DNA of 64,000 nucleotides, from NCBI RefSeq assembly GCF_003688555.1, contig NZ_REFR01000014.1, positions 124,001-188,000 on the forward strand, in the 5' to 3' direction. Shown here in pieces: positions 1 to 8,469 of the stretch. The notes beneath the pieces were generated by a model. The model was not told where the DNA came from, did not search any database, and worked only from the letters and a program-made list of their open reading frames with translations. Source of the stretch: Eilatimonas milleporae. GTDB taxonomy: Bacteria; Pseudomonadota; Alphaproteobacteria; Sphingomonadales; Kordiimonadaceae. Numbering within the stretch: the stretch's first letter is position 1; every line of letters begins with the position of its first letter. The position numbers and the translations under genes were made by a program.

Positions 1-167
1 TTTTCAACAAACAGGTGCAGAAAGCCGACCATGCGGCACATGCTGCAATTGCAGCGCACCACATCCGGGCGCGCGGGCGCGCGCACCTCGAAACGGACGG
101 CGCCGCAGTGGCACCCGCCCTTGTGCCAGACGGCACCGGACGCGGGCCCGTTTTCCTGCTCGCTCAA
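1..167 (-). CDS. GFA (CENP-V/GFA-domain) family protein, 5' part only
   Basis: The reverse strand encodes about 55 residues before the window edge. It reads GGCHCGAVRFEV, followed by CNCSMCRMVGF. This paired CxC and CxxC pattern is the zinc-binding signature of the glutathione-dependent formaldehyde-activating (GFA) domain family, small cytoplasmic zinc proteins often of unknown substrate. The C-terminal half lies outside the window. It begins 2 bases after the recR stop, so it is probably the last gene of the dnaX-ybaB-recR transcript. No ATG is present. I chose TTG at 167; CTG at 173 is an alternative. Family membership is fairly sure, the substrate is unknown. Confidence 0.75.
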   Translation of the reverse strand, partial: MSEQENGPASGAVWHKGGCHCGAVRFEVRAPARPDVVRCNCSMCRMVGFLHLFVE

Positions 168-169
168 GA

Positions 170-781
170 TCAGCCTCCAATCGTGTTGCGGGCTCTGAGG
201 GCCGCGGCCAGCGTCCCGTCATCCAGATAATCCAGTTCCCCGCCTACGGGCAGACCATGGGCCAGGGCCGTCACCCGCACATCGCCCGCCTCCGACAGCC
301 GCTCGGCCAGATAATGGCTGGTGGTCTGGCCGTCCACCGTCGCCCCCAGGCCCAGGATCACCTCCGTCACCCCGTCCTCCTGTATGCGGCGGATCAGGGG
401 GCCGACCGCCAGGTCTTCCGGACCGACGCCGTCCAGCGCCGACAGGGTGCCGCCCAGCACATGATACAGGCCGTTATAGGTTTCCGAGCGGTCCAGCGCC
501 CACAGGTCGGCGACATCCTCGACAACGCAGATGGTGGTGCGGTCCCGCCGGGGGTCGGTGCAGACATGGCAGGGCGACCCCGCATCGAGGTTGCCGCATA
601 TCTCGCACGCGACCACCCCGTCGGCAACCGTCGTCAGGGCCGCCGCGAGCGGACGCATGACGGCATCCTTTTTCTTCAGCATGGTCAGGGCCGCCCGGCG
701 GGCGGAACGGGGTCCCAGCCCCGGCAGGCGGGCCAGCAGCTGGATCAGTCTGTCAATTTCGCTTCCATGCGAACGGGGCAT
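170..781 (-). CDS. recR: recombination mediator protein RecR
   Basis: RecR acts with RecO and RecF to load RecA on gapped DNA in the cytoplasm. The 203-residue product has the usual family length and domain order: a helix-hairpin-helix around residues 14-36 ([14 protein letters not shown]), a four-cysteine zinc finger (C59, C62, C71, C74) and a Toprim domain starting at about residue 84. It lies downstream of ybaB and dnaX on the same strand, the classic dnaX-ybaB-recR order. The ATG at 781 gives the expected N-terminus. Confidence 0.97.
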   Translation of the reverse strand: MPRSHGSEIDRLIQLLARLPGLGPRSARRAALTMLKKKDAVMRPLAAALTTVADGVVACEICGNLDAGSPCHVCTDPRRDRTTICVVEDVADLWALDRSETYNGLYHVLGGTLSALDGVGPEDLAVGPLIRRIQEDGVTEVILGLGATVDGQTTSHYLAERLSEAGDVRVTALAHGLPVGGELDYLDDGTLAAALRARNTIGG

Positions 782-861
782 CGCGTCACACTGTCCGAAT
801 AAAGGGGTATCATGGCCTTAAGGGATATCGGGCCCTACGGCACGGCGGGCAGGGCCCGGCC

Positions 862-1182
862 TCAAAAGGGCATTTTGAACCCTTCCGGCAACGGCAGGCC
901 GCCGGTCAGGTCCTGCATTTTTTCCTGCACCAGGCTTTGCCCGCGCTCTTTTGCCTGGGCATGGGCGGCAATGATCAGGTCCTCCAGGATTTCCTTGTCA
1001 TCGCCCATCAGGCTGTCATCGATATGCAGGGACTTCAGGTCGCCCTTGGCCGACATGACAATTTTGACCAGACCGCCGCCGGCTTCCCCCTCGACCGTCA
1101 AATCGTCAAGGGCGGACTGCATTTCGCCCATTTTGGCCTGCATCTCCTGCGCTTTTTTCAGCATCTGGGAGAGATTTTTCAT
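862..1182 (-). CDS. ybaB: YbaB/EbfC family nucleoid-associated protein
   Basis: This small DNA-binding protein of 106 residues begins MKNLSQMLKKAQEMQAKM, the typical helical start of the YbaB/EbfC family, and ends in the usual short tail (GFKMPF). Family members bind DNA as dimers and associate with the nucleoid; the exact role is unsettled. It lies between dnaX and recR, with 80 bases to recR and about 120 bases to dnaX. The dnaX-ybaB gap contains a four-copy tandem repeat immediately upstream of this gene. Confidence 0.95.
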   Translation of the reverse strand: MKNLSQMLKKAQEMQAKMGEMQSALDDLTVEGEAGGGLVKIVMSAKGDLKSLHIDDSLMGDDKEILEDLIIAAHAQAKERGQSLVQEKMQDLTGGLPLPEGFKMPF

Positions 1183-1200
1183 CGCTTTGATCCTTTTCGC

Positions 1201-1280
1201 CTGAATTCGCCAGAACTTATCTGAATTGGCCAGAACTTACCTGAATTCGCCGGAACTTATCTGAATTTTCCAGAACTGGA
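1201..1280. repeat. four tandem copies of a 20-bp repeat
   Basis: Units of exactly 20 bp occupy 1201-1220, 1221-1240, 1241-1260 and 1261-1280. The consensus is CTGAATTCGCCAGAACTTAT, with a few substitutions per copy and the last copy the most diverged. The array fills the gap between the end of dnaX and the start of ybaB, ending 18 bases upstream of the ybaB start codon. It is non-coding in its present context. Confidence 0.9.
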
Positions 1281-1305
1281 CGGAATGCATCTCGGTACCG
1301 GGCCG

Positions 1306-3210
1306 CTACAGATCGAACAGATCGTCCAGTGCCGCGTCCCCCATATCGTCATAGGCGGCCTCGCCCGTGTCGCTGGGGGCATCCGGCGGTGCGTCCACGG
1401 TGTCCACCCGTTCCTCGCGGACGGAAATCAACTCGGCCTCGGGCCAGACATCCAGCACCGAGCGCACCAGGGGATGGGCCATTGCCTCGTCCCGGATCTG
1501 CTGCTGGCGGGCCTGGGCCTGCTCGCGCAACGAGGCATCGCCCCCTTCGCTTGAAAAGGCAATGGTCCAGTCCATCCCCGTCCATGTCTTCAGGCACTGC
1601 TTCATTCTCAGGGACAGGTCGGCGGGCGCCCGCGCGGACGGGTTCAGCGTAATCCGCCCGGGCGCATAGGCAACCAGCCGCACATGGTCGCTCAACACCA
1701 CGGCAAGCGGCACTTCCTTGTTGGACCGGAACAGGTCCACCAGCCCTTCATAGGTCGCCGGCGGCGGAAAGGGTGCGGTGGTTTCAGGCGCGGCATCGGG
1801 CCTGATGGCGACAACGGCGGCCCCGGAAACAGTCCCAGCAGCAAGACCAGCAACAGTCCCAGCAGCAAGACCAGCAGCAGGCCCGGAAACGGACCCGGTG
1901 GTCGCCCCGGTGACGGTCATCCGCGCGGGGCCGGTCCCGGACATCGGGGGCGCGGCGGTACTACCGGTCATGGCCGACGGGCCGGGGCCCGGTGCGCCGG
2001 GCCCCGCCGTGCCGTGCGGCGATCCAGCGGCGGGTGCGCCCGCACCGCCGTTTTGCTTCAACTGTTTCACCAGATCGGCCGGGTTCGGCAGGTCGGCGGC
2101 GAATGCCAGACGGATCAGCACCATTTCGGCGGCGGCAATCGGACTGGGCGCGGTGCGGGTTTCGCCAAGCCCTTTCAGCAGCATCTGCCAGGCCCGGGTC
2201 AGGGCCGGCATCGCCAGTTTGGCGGCCATATCCCTGCCCTGATCCCGCTCGGCCGGGGAGGCCAGCGCATCCTCGCCGGCATCCGGGACCACCTTCAGAC
2301 GGGTCAGCCAGTGGGCCACATCCAGAAGGTCGCTCAGCACCACGATGGGGTCGGCGCCCCGATCGTACTGGCGGCGCAGATTGTCCAGCGTCGCGGCGGT
2401 TTCCCCTTTCATCACCTGCTCGAACAGGTCGAGAATCTGCCCCCGGTCGGCCAGGCCCAGCATGTCGCGGACGGCATCGCCCGCCACATGGCCGCCGCCA
2501 TGGGCAATCGCCTGATCCAGCAGGGACAGACTGTCCCGCACGGACCCTTCCGCCGCGCGCGCGATCATCGCCAGGGCACCGTCGTCGATGTCGGCGCCTT
2601 CCTTGTCGGCGATCCCCTTCAGATGGCCGACCAGAACGTCCGGTTCGATCCGGCGCAGGTCGAACCGCTGACACCGGGACAGCACCGTCACCGGCAGCTT
2701 GCGGATTTCCGTGGTGGCAAAGATGAATTTCACATGCGCCGGCGGCTCTTCCAGCGTCTTCAGCAACGCGTTGAAGGCCTGCTTGGTCAGCATGTGCACT
2801 TCGTCGATGATATAGACCTTGTAGCGGGCCGACACCGGCGCATACCGCACACTGTCGATGATCTCGCGCACATCGTCGACGCCGGTGCGGCTGGCGGCAT
2901 CCATTTCCAGAACATCCACATGGCGCGATTCGGAAATCGAGACGCAGGCGTCACAAACTCCGCACGGTGTCATGGTCGGACCGTCGAAGGACTGGCAGTT
3001 CAGGGCCTTCGCCATGATACGGGCCGTGGTCGTCTTGCCGACACCGCGCACGCCCGTCAGCACGAAGGCATGCGCCAGACGGCCGGCTTCGATGGCATTG
3101 GACAGGGTGCGGACCATCGCCTCCTGTCCGATCAGCCCGTCAAAGTCCGACGGCCGGTATTTTCTTGCCAGAACGCGGTATTCGCCCTCCTGGCCTGCGC
3201 CATTCTCCAT
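1306..3210 (-). CDS. dnaX: DNA polymerase III subunit gamma/tau
   Basis: DnaX is the AAA+ clamp-loader and organising subunit of the replicative polymerase. The product has about 634 residues: Walker A GVRGVGKTTTAR near residue 45, a zinc-binding cysteine cluster (NC...PCGVCDAC), Walker B IIDEVHML, and a long Gly/Ala/Pro-rich tau-like linker. The linker contains a 24-bp in-frame duplication at 1828-1875 (GLAAGTVA twice). The open frame extends upstream to 3591 but would then cover the SRP RNA gene. I chose the ATG at 3210 because GGGG lies 6 bases upstream and the conserved sequence (YRVLARKYRP) starts soon after; ATG 3216 is possible. I saw no obvious frameshift heptamer for a separate gamma form. 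Confidence 0.95.
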   Translation of the reverse strand: MENGAGQEGEYRVLARKYRPSDFDGLIGQEAMVRTLSNAIEAGRLAHAFVLTGVRGVGKTTTARIMAKALNCQSFDGPTMTPCGVCDACVSISESRHVDVLEMDAASRTGVDDVREIIDSVRYAPVSARYKVYIIDEVHMLTKQAFNALLKTLEEPPAHVKFIFATTEIRKLPVTVLSRCQRFDLRRIEPDVLVGHLKGIADKEGADIDDGALAMIARAAEGSVRDSLSLLDQAIAHGGGHVAGDAVRDMLGLADRGQILDLFEQVMKGETAATLDNLRRQYDRGADPIVVLSDLLDVAHWLTRLKVVPDAGEDALASPAERDQGRDMAAKLAMPALTRAWQMLLKGLGETRTAPSPIAAAEMVLIRLAFAADLPNPADLVKQLKQNGGAGAPAAGSPHGTAGPGAPGPGPSAMTGSTAAPPMSGTGPARMTVTGATTGSVSGPAAGLAAGTVAGLAAGTVSGAAVVAIRPDAAPETTAPFPPPATYEGLVDLFRSNKEVPLAVVLSDHVRLVAYAPGRITLNPSARAPADLSLRMKQCLKTWTGMDWTIAFSSEGGDASLREQAQARQQQIRDEAMAHPLVRSVLDVWPEAELISVREERVDTVDAPPDAPSDTGEAAYDDMGDAALDDLFDL

Positions 3211-3436
3211 CGACATCCCCGTCAATATGGCGGGATGGCCCACACCGCCCCGCGTCGCCCCCACATCGCCATCACAGCCCCGTACCAGACAGACCGTACC
3301 AGACAGACCCGCACCTGTGGCGGACACGCCTTTCCCTAGCAGGCTTGAGGGCCGCGCCACAAGGGGGAAGCCGGCGTGCCCGGCGGCACCTTGGCACTTG
3401 CGGAACTGAAATGGAAAACCCGGTGGCGCGGACAGC

Positions 3437-3474
3437 AAAACGCCGCGCGGCCAGAATGACCGCGCGGCGTTTTT
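3437..3474. terminator. bidirectional hairpin terminator after the SRP RNA
   Basis: A 10-bp GC-rich stem (3441-3450 with 3460-3469) with a 9-base loop is flanked by AAAA on the left and TTTT on the right. It can therefore work as an intrinsic terminator in either direction. It lies just past the 3' end of the SRP RNA on the minus strand, upstream of dnaX. Confidence 0.8.
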
Positions 3475-3479
3475 GTGGG

Positions 3480-3573
3480 TGGGAGAGCCGACGACCCAAG
3501 CCGGACTCGTTACGGCTGCTTCCTTTCGGACCTGACCGGGTTGGCGAGCGGACCCGTCCGCTGGCACTCCCGG
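3480..3573 (-). ncRNA. ffs: signal recognition particle small RNA (4.5S type)
   Basis: The minus strand carries the conserved SRP RNA apical domain: GGTCAGGTCCGAAAGGAAGC, with the symmetric internal loop and a GAAA tetraloop, within a roughly 94-base hairpin. The ends pair (5' GGGAGTGCCAGCGGACG with the 3' CGTCGGCTCTCCC side). The RNA binds Ffh and targets membrane proteins to the translocon. Placement directly upstream of dnaX is common in alphaproteobacteria. The end positions are estimated from the terminal pairing. Confidence 0.93.
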
Positions 3574-3576
3574 TTG

Positions 3577-3607
3577 CTTATATGCCCCCAAAGGCCACCG
3601 GTTTCAA
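3577..3607 (-). promoter_or_regulatory. putative sigma70-type promoter of ffs
   Basis: On the minus strand TTGAAA (3607-3602) is followed, 17-19 bases later, by an AT-rich element (CATATAAG). The expected start point would fall at or just before the predicted 5' end of the SRP RNA at 3573. It is assigned by position and consensus only. Confidence 0.5.
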
Positions 3608-3818
3608 TAGGGGGCGTGCACGGCACCGCCGAAATTCGCTCCGAACGCCGCACTGCGATATCAGAATATCATGGGGGGCCCTGTCCGTCAGGGTCCGTCT
3701 TCTCGGTCACAATGTCGCGGTGTCCCCGGCTTTCTCAATTCCGGTATGGTCTGCGGGGGGGAACTTGCCTAGTCTGGCACCTGGGAACAGCGTCGACAAA
3801 CCTCAGGGCCGCAGCAAT

Positions 3819-4835
3819 ATGCCAGATACCACTCCGTCCTCGAAACCGTGTCTTGGCCTTATGGAGACGGCGTTTTCCGGCAATCCCCTCAACCGGCTGG
3901 ACAGTGCCCGTCACGACCCCGCGGTCCTGGCCGACTGGCCGAAAAGGCCGGGGGCCCGGCTTATGCTGTTCAGCGGTGACAAGGTGCTGACGGACGCGGA
4001 CGGCGCCCCTGTCTGGCTTGACCCCGGCCTGATGGACGATGCCGTATCGGGTGAGCGCGTTTTTCTCGGCATTGATGACAGGGCCGACGGGGCCGCCTGT
4101 TTTGCCGCTGGCCTGCGGACGCCGGACACAGCCGGGAAGGATCTGGCCGCGAAGGATTTGGCCGGAAAGGATTTGGCCGCGACACTGGAAACGCCGGAAA
4201 CCGGCTGCAAATTCCGCGACCTGAGAAGTGTCGGCATGAAGGCGCTCGGGTCCGGCATCGCCCGCGACGCCCTGGGCATCATGGCCCAGGCGAAATCCAT
4301 GCTGGACTGGCACGCCAGGCACCGTTTCTGCGCCAATTGCGGCACCCCGACCCGCATGACCAAGTCCGGATACGAGCGCCGGTGCGACGCCTGCGGCGCC
4401 GCCCATTTCCCCCGGACGGACCCGGTGGTGATCATGCTGGCGTTTCACGGCGACGCGGCCCTTGTCGGCCGCAGTCACAAAATGCCGCCGGGGTTTTACT
4501 CGGCGCTGGCCGGTTTCATGGAACCCGGCGAAAGCATCGAGGAAGCCGTCGCCCGTGAATTGAAGGAGGAAACCGGTGTCGACACCACAAGTGTCCGCTA
4601 TGTGGCCAGCCAGCCCTGGCCGTGGCCGTCATCCATCATGATCGGCTGCACCGCCACGGTCGCCGGCAGGGCCCTGACCCTGGACCGGACGGAAATCGCC
4701 GAGGCCCGCTGGATCACCAAGGCCGAGGCCCGCACGGTCATGGCCGGCCGCGACCCGGACATCGCCTTTCCGCCGCCCATCGCCATCGCCCACGATCTGC
4801 TGCGCCACTGGCTTGACGACGCCGGTTCCCTTTAG
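3819..4835 (+). CDS. nudC: NAD(+)/NADH diphosphatase, Nudix family
   Basis: NudC hydrolyses NAD(H) to NMN(H) and AMP and can remove NAD caps from RNA. The 338-residue product has a variable N-terminal domain, a zinc ribbon (CANCG...CDACG), a Nudix box (GFMEPGESIEEAVARELKEE) and the downstream SQPWPWPSS motif that marks the NADH-pyrophosphatase subfamily. The N-terminal domain contains three in-frame 15-bp repeats at 4131-4175 (AGKDL, AAKDL, AGKDL). The open frame reaches back to 3165, over the SRP RNA; I start at ATG 3819, where family similarity begins. It is a single gene, divergent from ffs-dnaX. Confidence 0.93.
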   Translation: MPDTTPSSKPCLGLMETAFSGNPLNRLDSARHDPAVLADWPKRPGARLMLFSGDKVLTDADGAPVWLDPGLMDDAVSGERVFLGIDDRADGAACFAAGLRTPDTAGKDLAAKDLAGKDLAATLETPETGCKFRDLRSVGMKALGSGIARDALGIMAQAKSMLDWHARHRFCANCGTPTRMTKSGYERRCDACGAAHFPRTDPVVIMLAFHGDAALVGRSHKMPPGFYSALAGFMEPGESIEEAVARELKEETGVDTTSVRYVASQPWPWPSSIMIGCTATVAGRALTLDRTEIAEARWITKAEARTVMAGRDPDIAFPPPIAIAHDLLRHWLDDAGSL

Positions 4836-4916
4836 CAGTCGGCCCCTATAAGCGACCTGTCCATCGGTGTGTCCGGCGGCGGCCCTGCGCCGGGCACAGA
4901 CCTCAGACCTCAGCCC

Positions 4917-5225
4917 TCAACCCTTGTTGTGGGTATAGACATCCATGGCCTTGGCGAACAGGATATCCAGATCGGTCACACCGCCCGCGTCATGGGTGGT
5001 CATGGTCACTTCCACCCGGTTATACACATTGAACCATTCCGGATGATGATCATGCTTTTCCGCCAGCAGGGCAACCCGGCCCATGAACCCCCAGGCGGCA
5101 TTGAAATCCTTGAACAGAAACTGTTTCCTGATCGCCCTGGCACTGCTGTCATAGGTCCAGTCCTCAAGGGCGGTCAGGGCCCTGGTGCGGTCTTCTTCGC
5201 TCAATTCCGACGGGCGGGTGGTCAT
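4917..5225 (-). CDS. phhB: 4a-hydroxytetrahydrobiopterin dehydratase
   Basis: Pterin-4a-carbinolamine dehydratase regenerates oxidised pterin cofactors in the cytoplasm. The 102-residue product has the family length and the active-site segment [16 protein letters not shown] near residues 59-74. Its start codon overlaps the stop of the upstream sirtuin gene (ATGA at 5225-5222), so the two are translationally coupled. No phenylalanine hydroxylase gene is visible nearby. Confidence 0.93.
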   Translation of the reverse strand: MTTRPSELSEEDRTRALTALEDWTYDSSARAIRKQFLFKDFNAAWGFMGRVALLAEKHDHHPEWFNVYNRVEVTMTTHDAGGVTDLDILFAKAMDVYTHNKG

Positions 5226-5932
5226 GACGGCTCTCCTTTCAGTATTTCCTCGACATAGGCCGGCACCAGCGTGCCGGCCGGGCCGTGACGGCGCTCGGCG
5301 AACAGGCTTGCGCCGTCGCTTGGCTCCAGATTGATTTCGACGGTATGGGCATGGCCGATCTGCCGGACCTCGGACACGAATCCGGCGGCCGGGTACACCT
5401 GACCGCTGGTGCCGATGGACATGAACAGGTCGCAGTCGGCCAGCAAGGCCATGATCCGGTCCATGTCAAACGGCATTTCCCCGAACCAGACCACATGCGG
5501 GCGCAACGCCTTCGCATGGCAGGCCGGGCACGGCGTATCCGTGGCGCAGACACCGTCCCACACATGCACCCGGTGACACGCGCCGCAGCGCAGCTTTTTC
5601 AGCTCCCCATGCATGTGGATGACATCGCTGGCCCCGCCGCGTTCATGCAGATCGTCCACATTCTGGGTCACGATGCTCACCTGGCCCCCATGCTCCCGCT
5701 GCAGGCGGCCAAGGGCGATGTGCGCGGGGTTGGGTGACGCGGTCTTCAACTGCCGGCGCCGCGTTGAATAAAATTCATGGACAAGGTCGGGGTCGCGGAC
5801 GAACCCCTCGGGGGTTGCCACATCCTCGATTCTGTGACGGTCCCACAGGCCCCCTTCCTCGCGGAATGTGGACAGGCCGGATTCGGCTGAAATGCCCGCG
5901 CCCGTCAGGATCACGATATTTTGGTGCCGCAC
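5222..5932 (-). CDS. cobB: Sir2-family NAD-dependent protein deacylase
   Basis: Sirtuins remove acyl groups from lysines using NAD. The 236-residue product has [14 protein letters not shown] (residues 11-24), TQNVDDLH (89-96), the catalytic His in HMHGE (H108) and a four-cysteine zinc site (C116, C119, then CPAC). Y55 and R58 form the YxxR pair characteristic of class III sirtuins, which in E. coli CobB and SIRT5 accommodates succinyl or malonyl groups. I chose GTG at 5932, preceded by GGGGG, because upstream sequence in the open frame (to 6082) lacks similarity and would overlap the divergent gene's promoter. It is coupled to phhB by a 4-base overlap. Confidence 0.92.
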   Translation of the reverse strand: MRHQNIVILTGAGISAESGLSTFREEGGLWDRHRIEDVATPEGFVRDPDLVHEFYSTRRRQLKTASPNPAHIALGRLQREHGGQVSIVTQNVDDLHERGGASDVIHMHGELKKLRCGACHRVHVWDGVCATDTPCPACHAKALRPHVVWFGEMPFDMDRIMALLADCDLFMSIGTSGQVYPAAGFVSEVRQIGHAHTVEINLEPSDGASLFAERRHGPAGTLVPAYVEEILKGEPS

Positions 5933-6096
5933 CCTCTCACCCCCAAACGTCGGGCCCAAATGCCGAGCCGTGCCAAATCTGGTCAAGCCATGATATGAAC
6001 AGGTGATTCCATAAACCGGCCTGAATTGCCAGCACGCTGTTGGCGCCTTGCCGCCTGCGGTCGGGCAAAGACAGGTCCACACTCAAAGAGGCTGCG

Positions 6097-6603
6097 ATGA
6101 TTGCCGTCCTGTTCGTCTGCATGGGGAATATCTGCCGCTCGCCCATGGCGGAAGGGGCCTTCCGTGCCGCCGCCGGCACCGCCGGGCTGGCCGACCGGCT
6201 GACGATCGACAGTGCCGGCACCATCGGCTATCACGCCGGCAAGGCCCCGGACACACGGGCCCAGGCCGCCGCCCGCAAGCGGAATGTCGATATCTCCGTT
6301 CAACGCGCCCGCAAGGTCGAGGCGGGGGATTTCAGCCGCTTCGACTATATCCTCGCCATGGACGGGGAGAATCTGGAAGACCTGCTGGACGCGTGCCCGC
6401 CGCCTGAGCGCCACAAAATATCGCTTTTCCTGTCCCATGCGCCCCATCTGCCGGTCAAGGACATGCCCGACCCCTATCATGGCCACGAGCGGGATTTTGA
6501 ACTCTGCTACCGCGCCGCCATGGATGCGGCGGACGGGCTGCTGACCATGATCCGGGAGCGCCATTTCAACGAAGAAAGCACCGCACACAAGCGGGAGCCA
6601 TAA
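6097..6603 (+). CDS. low molecular weight protein-tyrosine phosphatase
   Basis: The 168-residue cytoplasmic enzyme opens with the phosphate-binding loop CMGNICRSP (C8 to R14, the CX5R signature). Near the C-terminus it has the general-acid aspartate in DMPDPYHG. The start at ATG 6097 is set by AGAGG 6 bases upstream and gives the standard short N-terminus. It is divergent from cobB and 5 bases upstream of an alpha/beta hydrolase gene. Substrate unknown; such enzymes often act on regulatory tyrosine phosphates or arsenate, which cannot be decided here. Confidence 0.93.
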   Translation: MIAVLFVCMGNICRSPMAEGAFRAAAGTAGLADRLTIDSAGTIGYHAGKAPDTRAQAAARKRNVDISVQRARKVEAGDFSRFDYILAMDGENLEDLLDACPPPERHKISLFLSHAPHLPVKDMPDPYHGHERDFELCYRAAMDAADGLLTMIRERHFNEESTAHKREP

Positions 6604-6608
6604 CAGCC

Positions 6609-7658
6609 ATGACAGGCGACAACGCCCACAGCGGGACAAAGGGCAAAAGCCGTTTTATCCGCCTTGTCCGCAACAGATGGATATGGGCCGTCGGCCTGAC
6701 CCTGCTGGCCGCATCCTGCGCGCCCGGCCTGTTCAACTTCGACAGCGGCTTTGTCTCGGACGACACCGTGGTGCGCGGAGCCGTCACAGCGGCATCCCCA
6801 GAGTCGTCACAGGAATCGTCCCCAGGATCATCACCGGACACGGCGGACGACACCCGCGCGCCCCTCGAAATCAGCTATCTGGCCGCCGGCAACACCAGCG
6901 GCCGCCGTGTCATTTTCGTCCATGGCACACCGGGCGAGGCCGCCAATTTCCTCGACCTGCTGCACCGCGTCCCGGACGATATGGAATTCGTCGCCATTGA
7001 CCGGCCGGGCTTCGGTTTCACCAAACCCCGGCGGGCCGTCACCGCGCTGGATGCACAGGCCGCCGCGATCCGCCCGCTGCTGGTCGAACGGAACGGCAAA
7101 TGGCCCATACTGGTCGGCCATTCCCTCGGCGGGCCGATTGTCGCGGCGGCGGCCGCCAACTATCCGGACAGGATAGACGGCATCATTGAACTGGCCGGCT
7201 CCCTCGATCCCGCGCTTGAGGATGTGCTGTGGGTGCAGCATTTGGGCAATGTGCCGCCCTTTTCCTGGCTGCTGTCCGCGTCCGCCCGCCACGCCAACAG
7301 GGAACTCATCGCGCTGGAGGACGAGCTTGTGGCCCTTGGCGACAGGCTGGGCGACATCCGCCAGCCGGTCATCATCGTCCACGGCACGCAGGACCGTCTG
7401 GTGCCTTATGAAAACGTGCCCTACATGCAGGCGAAATTCAGCGGGGCGCGCGCCCTGGACCTGATCACCCTGGACGGGGCCAACCATTTTCTGCCGTGGA
7501 ATGCCGCCGACCGCATTCTGGACGCGATCCGCATGCTCGACACACGGATCGCCGACCTTGGGGACAATACCCTGCCGCAGACATGCCTGGCCGCGCGTCA
7601 CCCGGACGGCCCGGTCCCCGCGCAAACACAAACGGCGGCACGGACGGCCCTCTGCTGA
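6609..7658 (+). CDS. alpha/beta hydrolase, membrane-anchored or lipoprotein
   Basis: This 349-residue hydrolase has a hydrophobic N-terminal segment at about residues 28-37 ending in LAASC, a possible though imperfect lipobox, so it probably acts outside the cytoplasm. A Ser/Pro-rich linker follows. The fold signatures are the oxyanion segment FVHGTPG, the nucleophile elbow GHSLGG near residue 173, the acid in HGTQDRLV and the histidine in GANHFLP. It is probably cotranscribed with the upstream tyrosine phosphatase gene (5-base gap). The substrate is not predictable. Confidence 0.88.
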   Translation: MTGDNAHSGTKGKSRFIRLVRNRWIWAVGLTLLAASCAPGLFNFDSGFVSDDTVVRGAVTAASPESSQESSPGSSPDTADDTRAPLEISYLAAGNTSGRRVIFVHGTPGEAANFLDLLHRVPDDMEFVAIDRPGFGFTKPRRAVTALDAQAAAIRPLLVERNGKWPILVGHSLGGPIVAAAAANYPDRIDGIIELAGSLDPALEDVLWVQHLGNVPPFSWLLSASARHANRELIALEDELVALGDRLGDIRQPVIIVHGTQDRLVPYENVPYMQAKFSGARALDLITLDGANHFLPWNAADRILDAIRMLDTRIADLGDNTLPQTCLAARHPDGPVPAQTQTAARTALC

Positions 7659-7737
7659 CACAGCGTGCTGACCTAAGATGCTGAAATAAGGTGCCGGCAC
7701 ACCGCACCGGCCCGGATGTTCAAGAAGTCCCGGCGGT

Positions 7738-8370
7738 TTACCAGCTGCGTTGCGGTTCCAGGATGAAACCGGGGCGGAAGCCGTCGCCATGGTCTTCCAT
7801 GTCATCCGGGTCCACATCCGCCGCCGGCAGGTCGATGGCACGCCCGAACCGGGCCTCGGCCCGGTAGAAACAGCCCTCATCCGTGCGGTGGGATGAAAAC
7901 AGCGTAAAATGATCGACCCTTTGCGGCGGCGACACCAGATGGCCGTGACGGCTGAGCCAGTCGCCCACACGCGCATACGCCCCCCGGCGGAAACGGGCCA
8001 GCGTCACATGCGGTTTGAATTTACGCTGGTCGATGGCAACCCCCATACGCTCCATGGCGCGGGCGATTTTCTCATGCAGATGCAGAATGGGGGTCGGGTT
8101 CTCCACCCCGGCCCAAAGCACACGCGGCTGGCCGGGGCGGCCAAAGGCACCGACACCGGACAGCGCCAGATCGAACGGGTCGAAATGGACGCGGGCCAGT
8201 TCGCCCTCGATCTCCCGCATCAGGGGATGGGCCACTTCGCCGATAAAGGCCAGGGTCAGATGCAGCTGGTCGTCACGCTGCCAGTGCGCCCCTTCCACGT
8301 CGGAGCGCGGCGTCCGCAATATGGCGCAAAGGGCCGGGTCCAGTTCCAGGGCGACAAACAGGCGGAGCAT
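7738..8370 (-). CDS. thpR: RNA 2',3'-cyclic phosphodiesterase
   Basis: ThpR belongs to the 2H phosphoesterase family, which opens 2',3'-cyclic phosphates on RNA ends. Both HxTx motifs are present, HLTL (about residue 36) and HVTL (about residue 127), in a 210-residue protein. ATG 8370 is chosen over the upstream in-frame ATG at 8409 because GGAGG lies 6 bases before it and MLRLFVAL is the family start. The C-terminal tail of about 30 residues after the domain is acidic and not conserved as far as I know. Confidence 0.92.
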   Translation of the reverse strand: MLRLFVALELDPALCAILRTPRSDVEGAHWQRDDQLHLTLAFIGEVAHPLMREIEGELARVHFDPFDLALSGVGAFGRPGQPRVLWAGVENPTPILHLHEKIARAMERMGVAIDQRKFKPHVTLARFRRGAYARVGDWLSRHGHLVSPPQRVDHFTLFSSHRTDEGCFYRAEARFGRAIDLPAADVDPDDMEDHGDGFRPGFILEPQRSW

Positions 8371-8469
8371 GATACCCTCCTCATGTATGTGCGGCACACC
8401 GTTCCACACTCAGGCTGCACGCATGGCGTAAGAACATAATCCGGACGCTCGTATCTGTTCAGGGAATCA

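Noticed and set aside
3211-3591. N-terminal extension of dnaX to 3591 (761 residues in total)
   Set aside because: The extra sequence covers the SRP RNA and its terminator and has no DnaX similarity; a good start lies at 3210.
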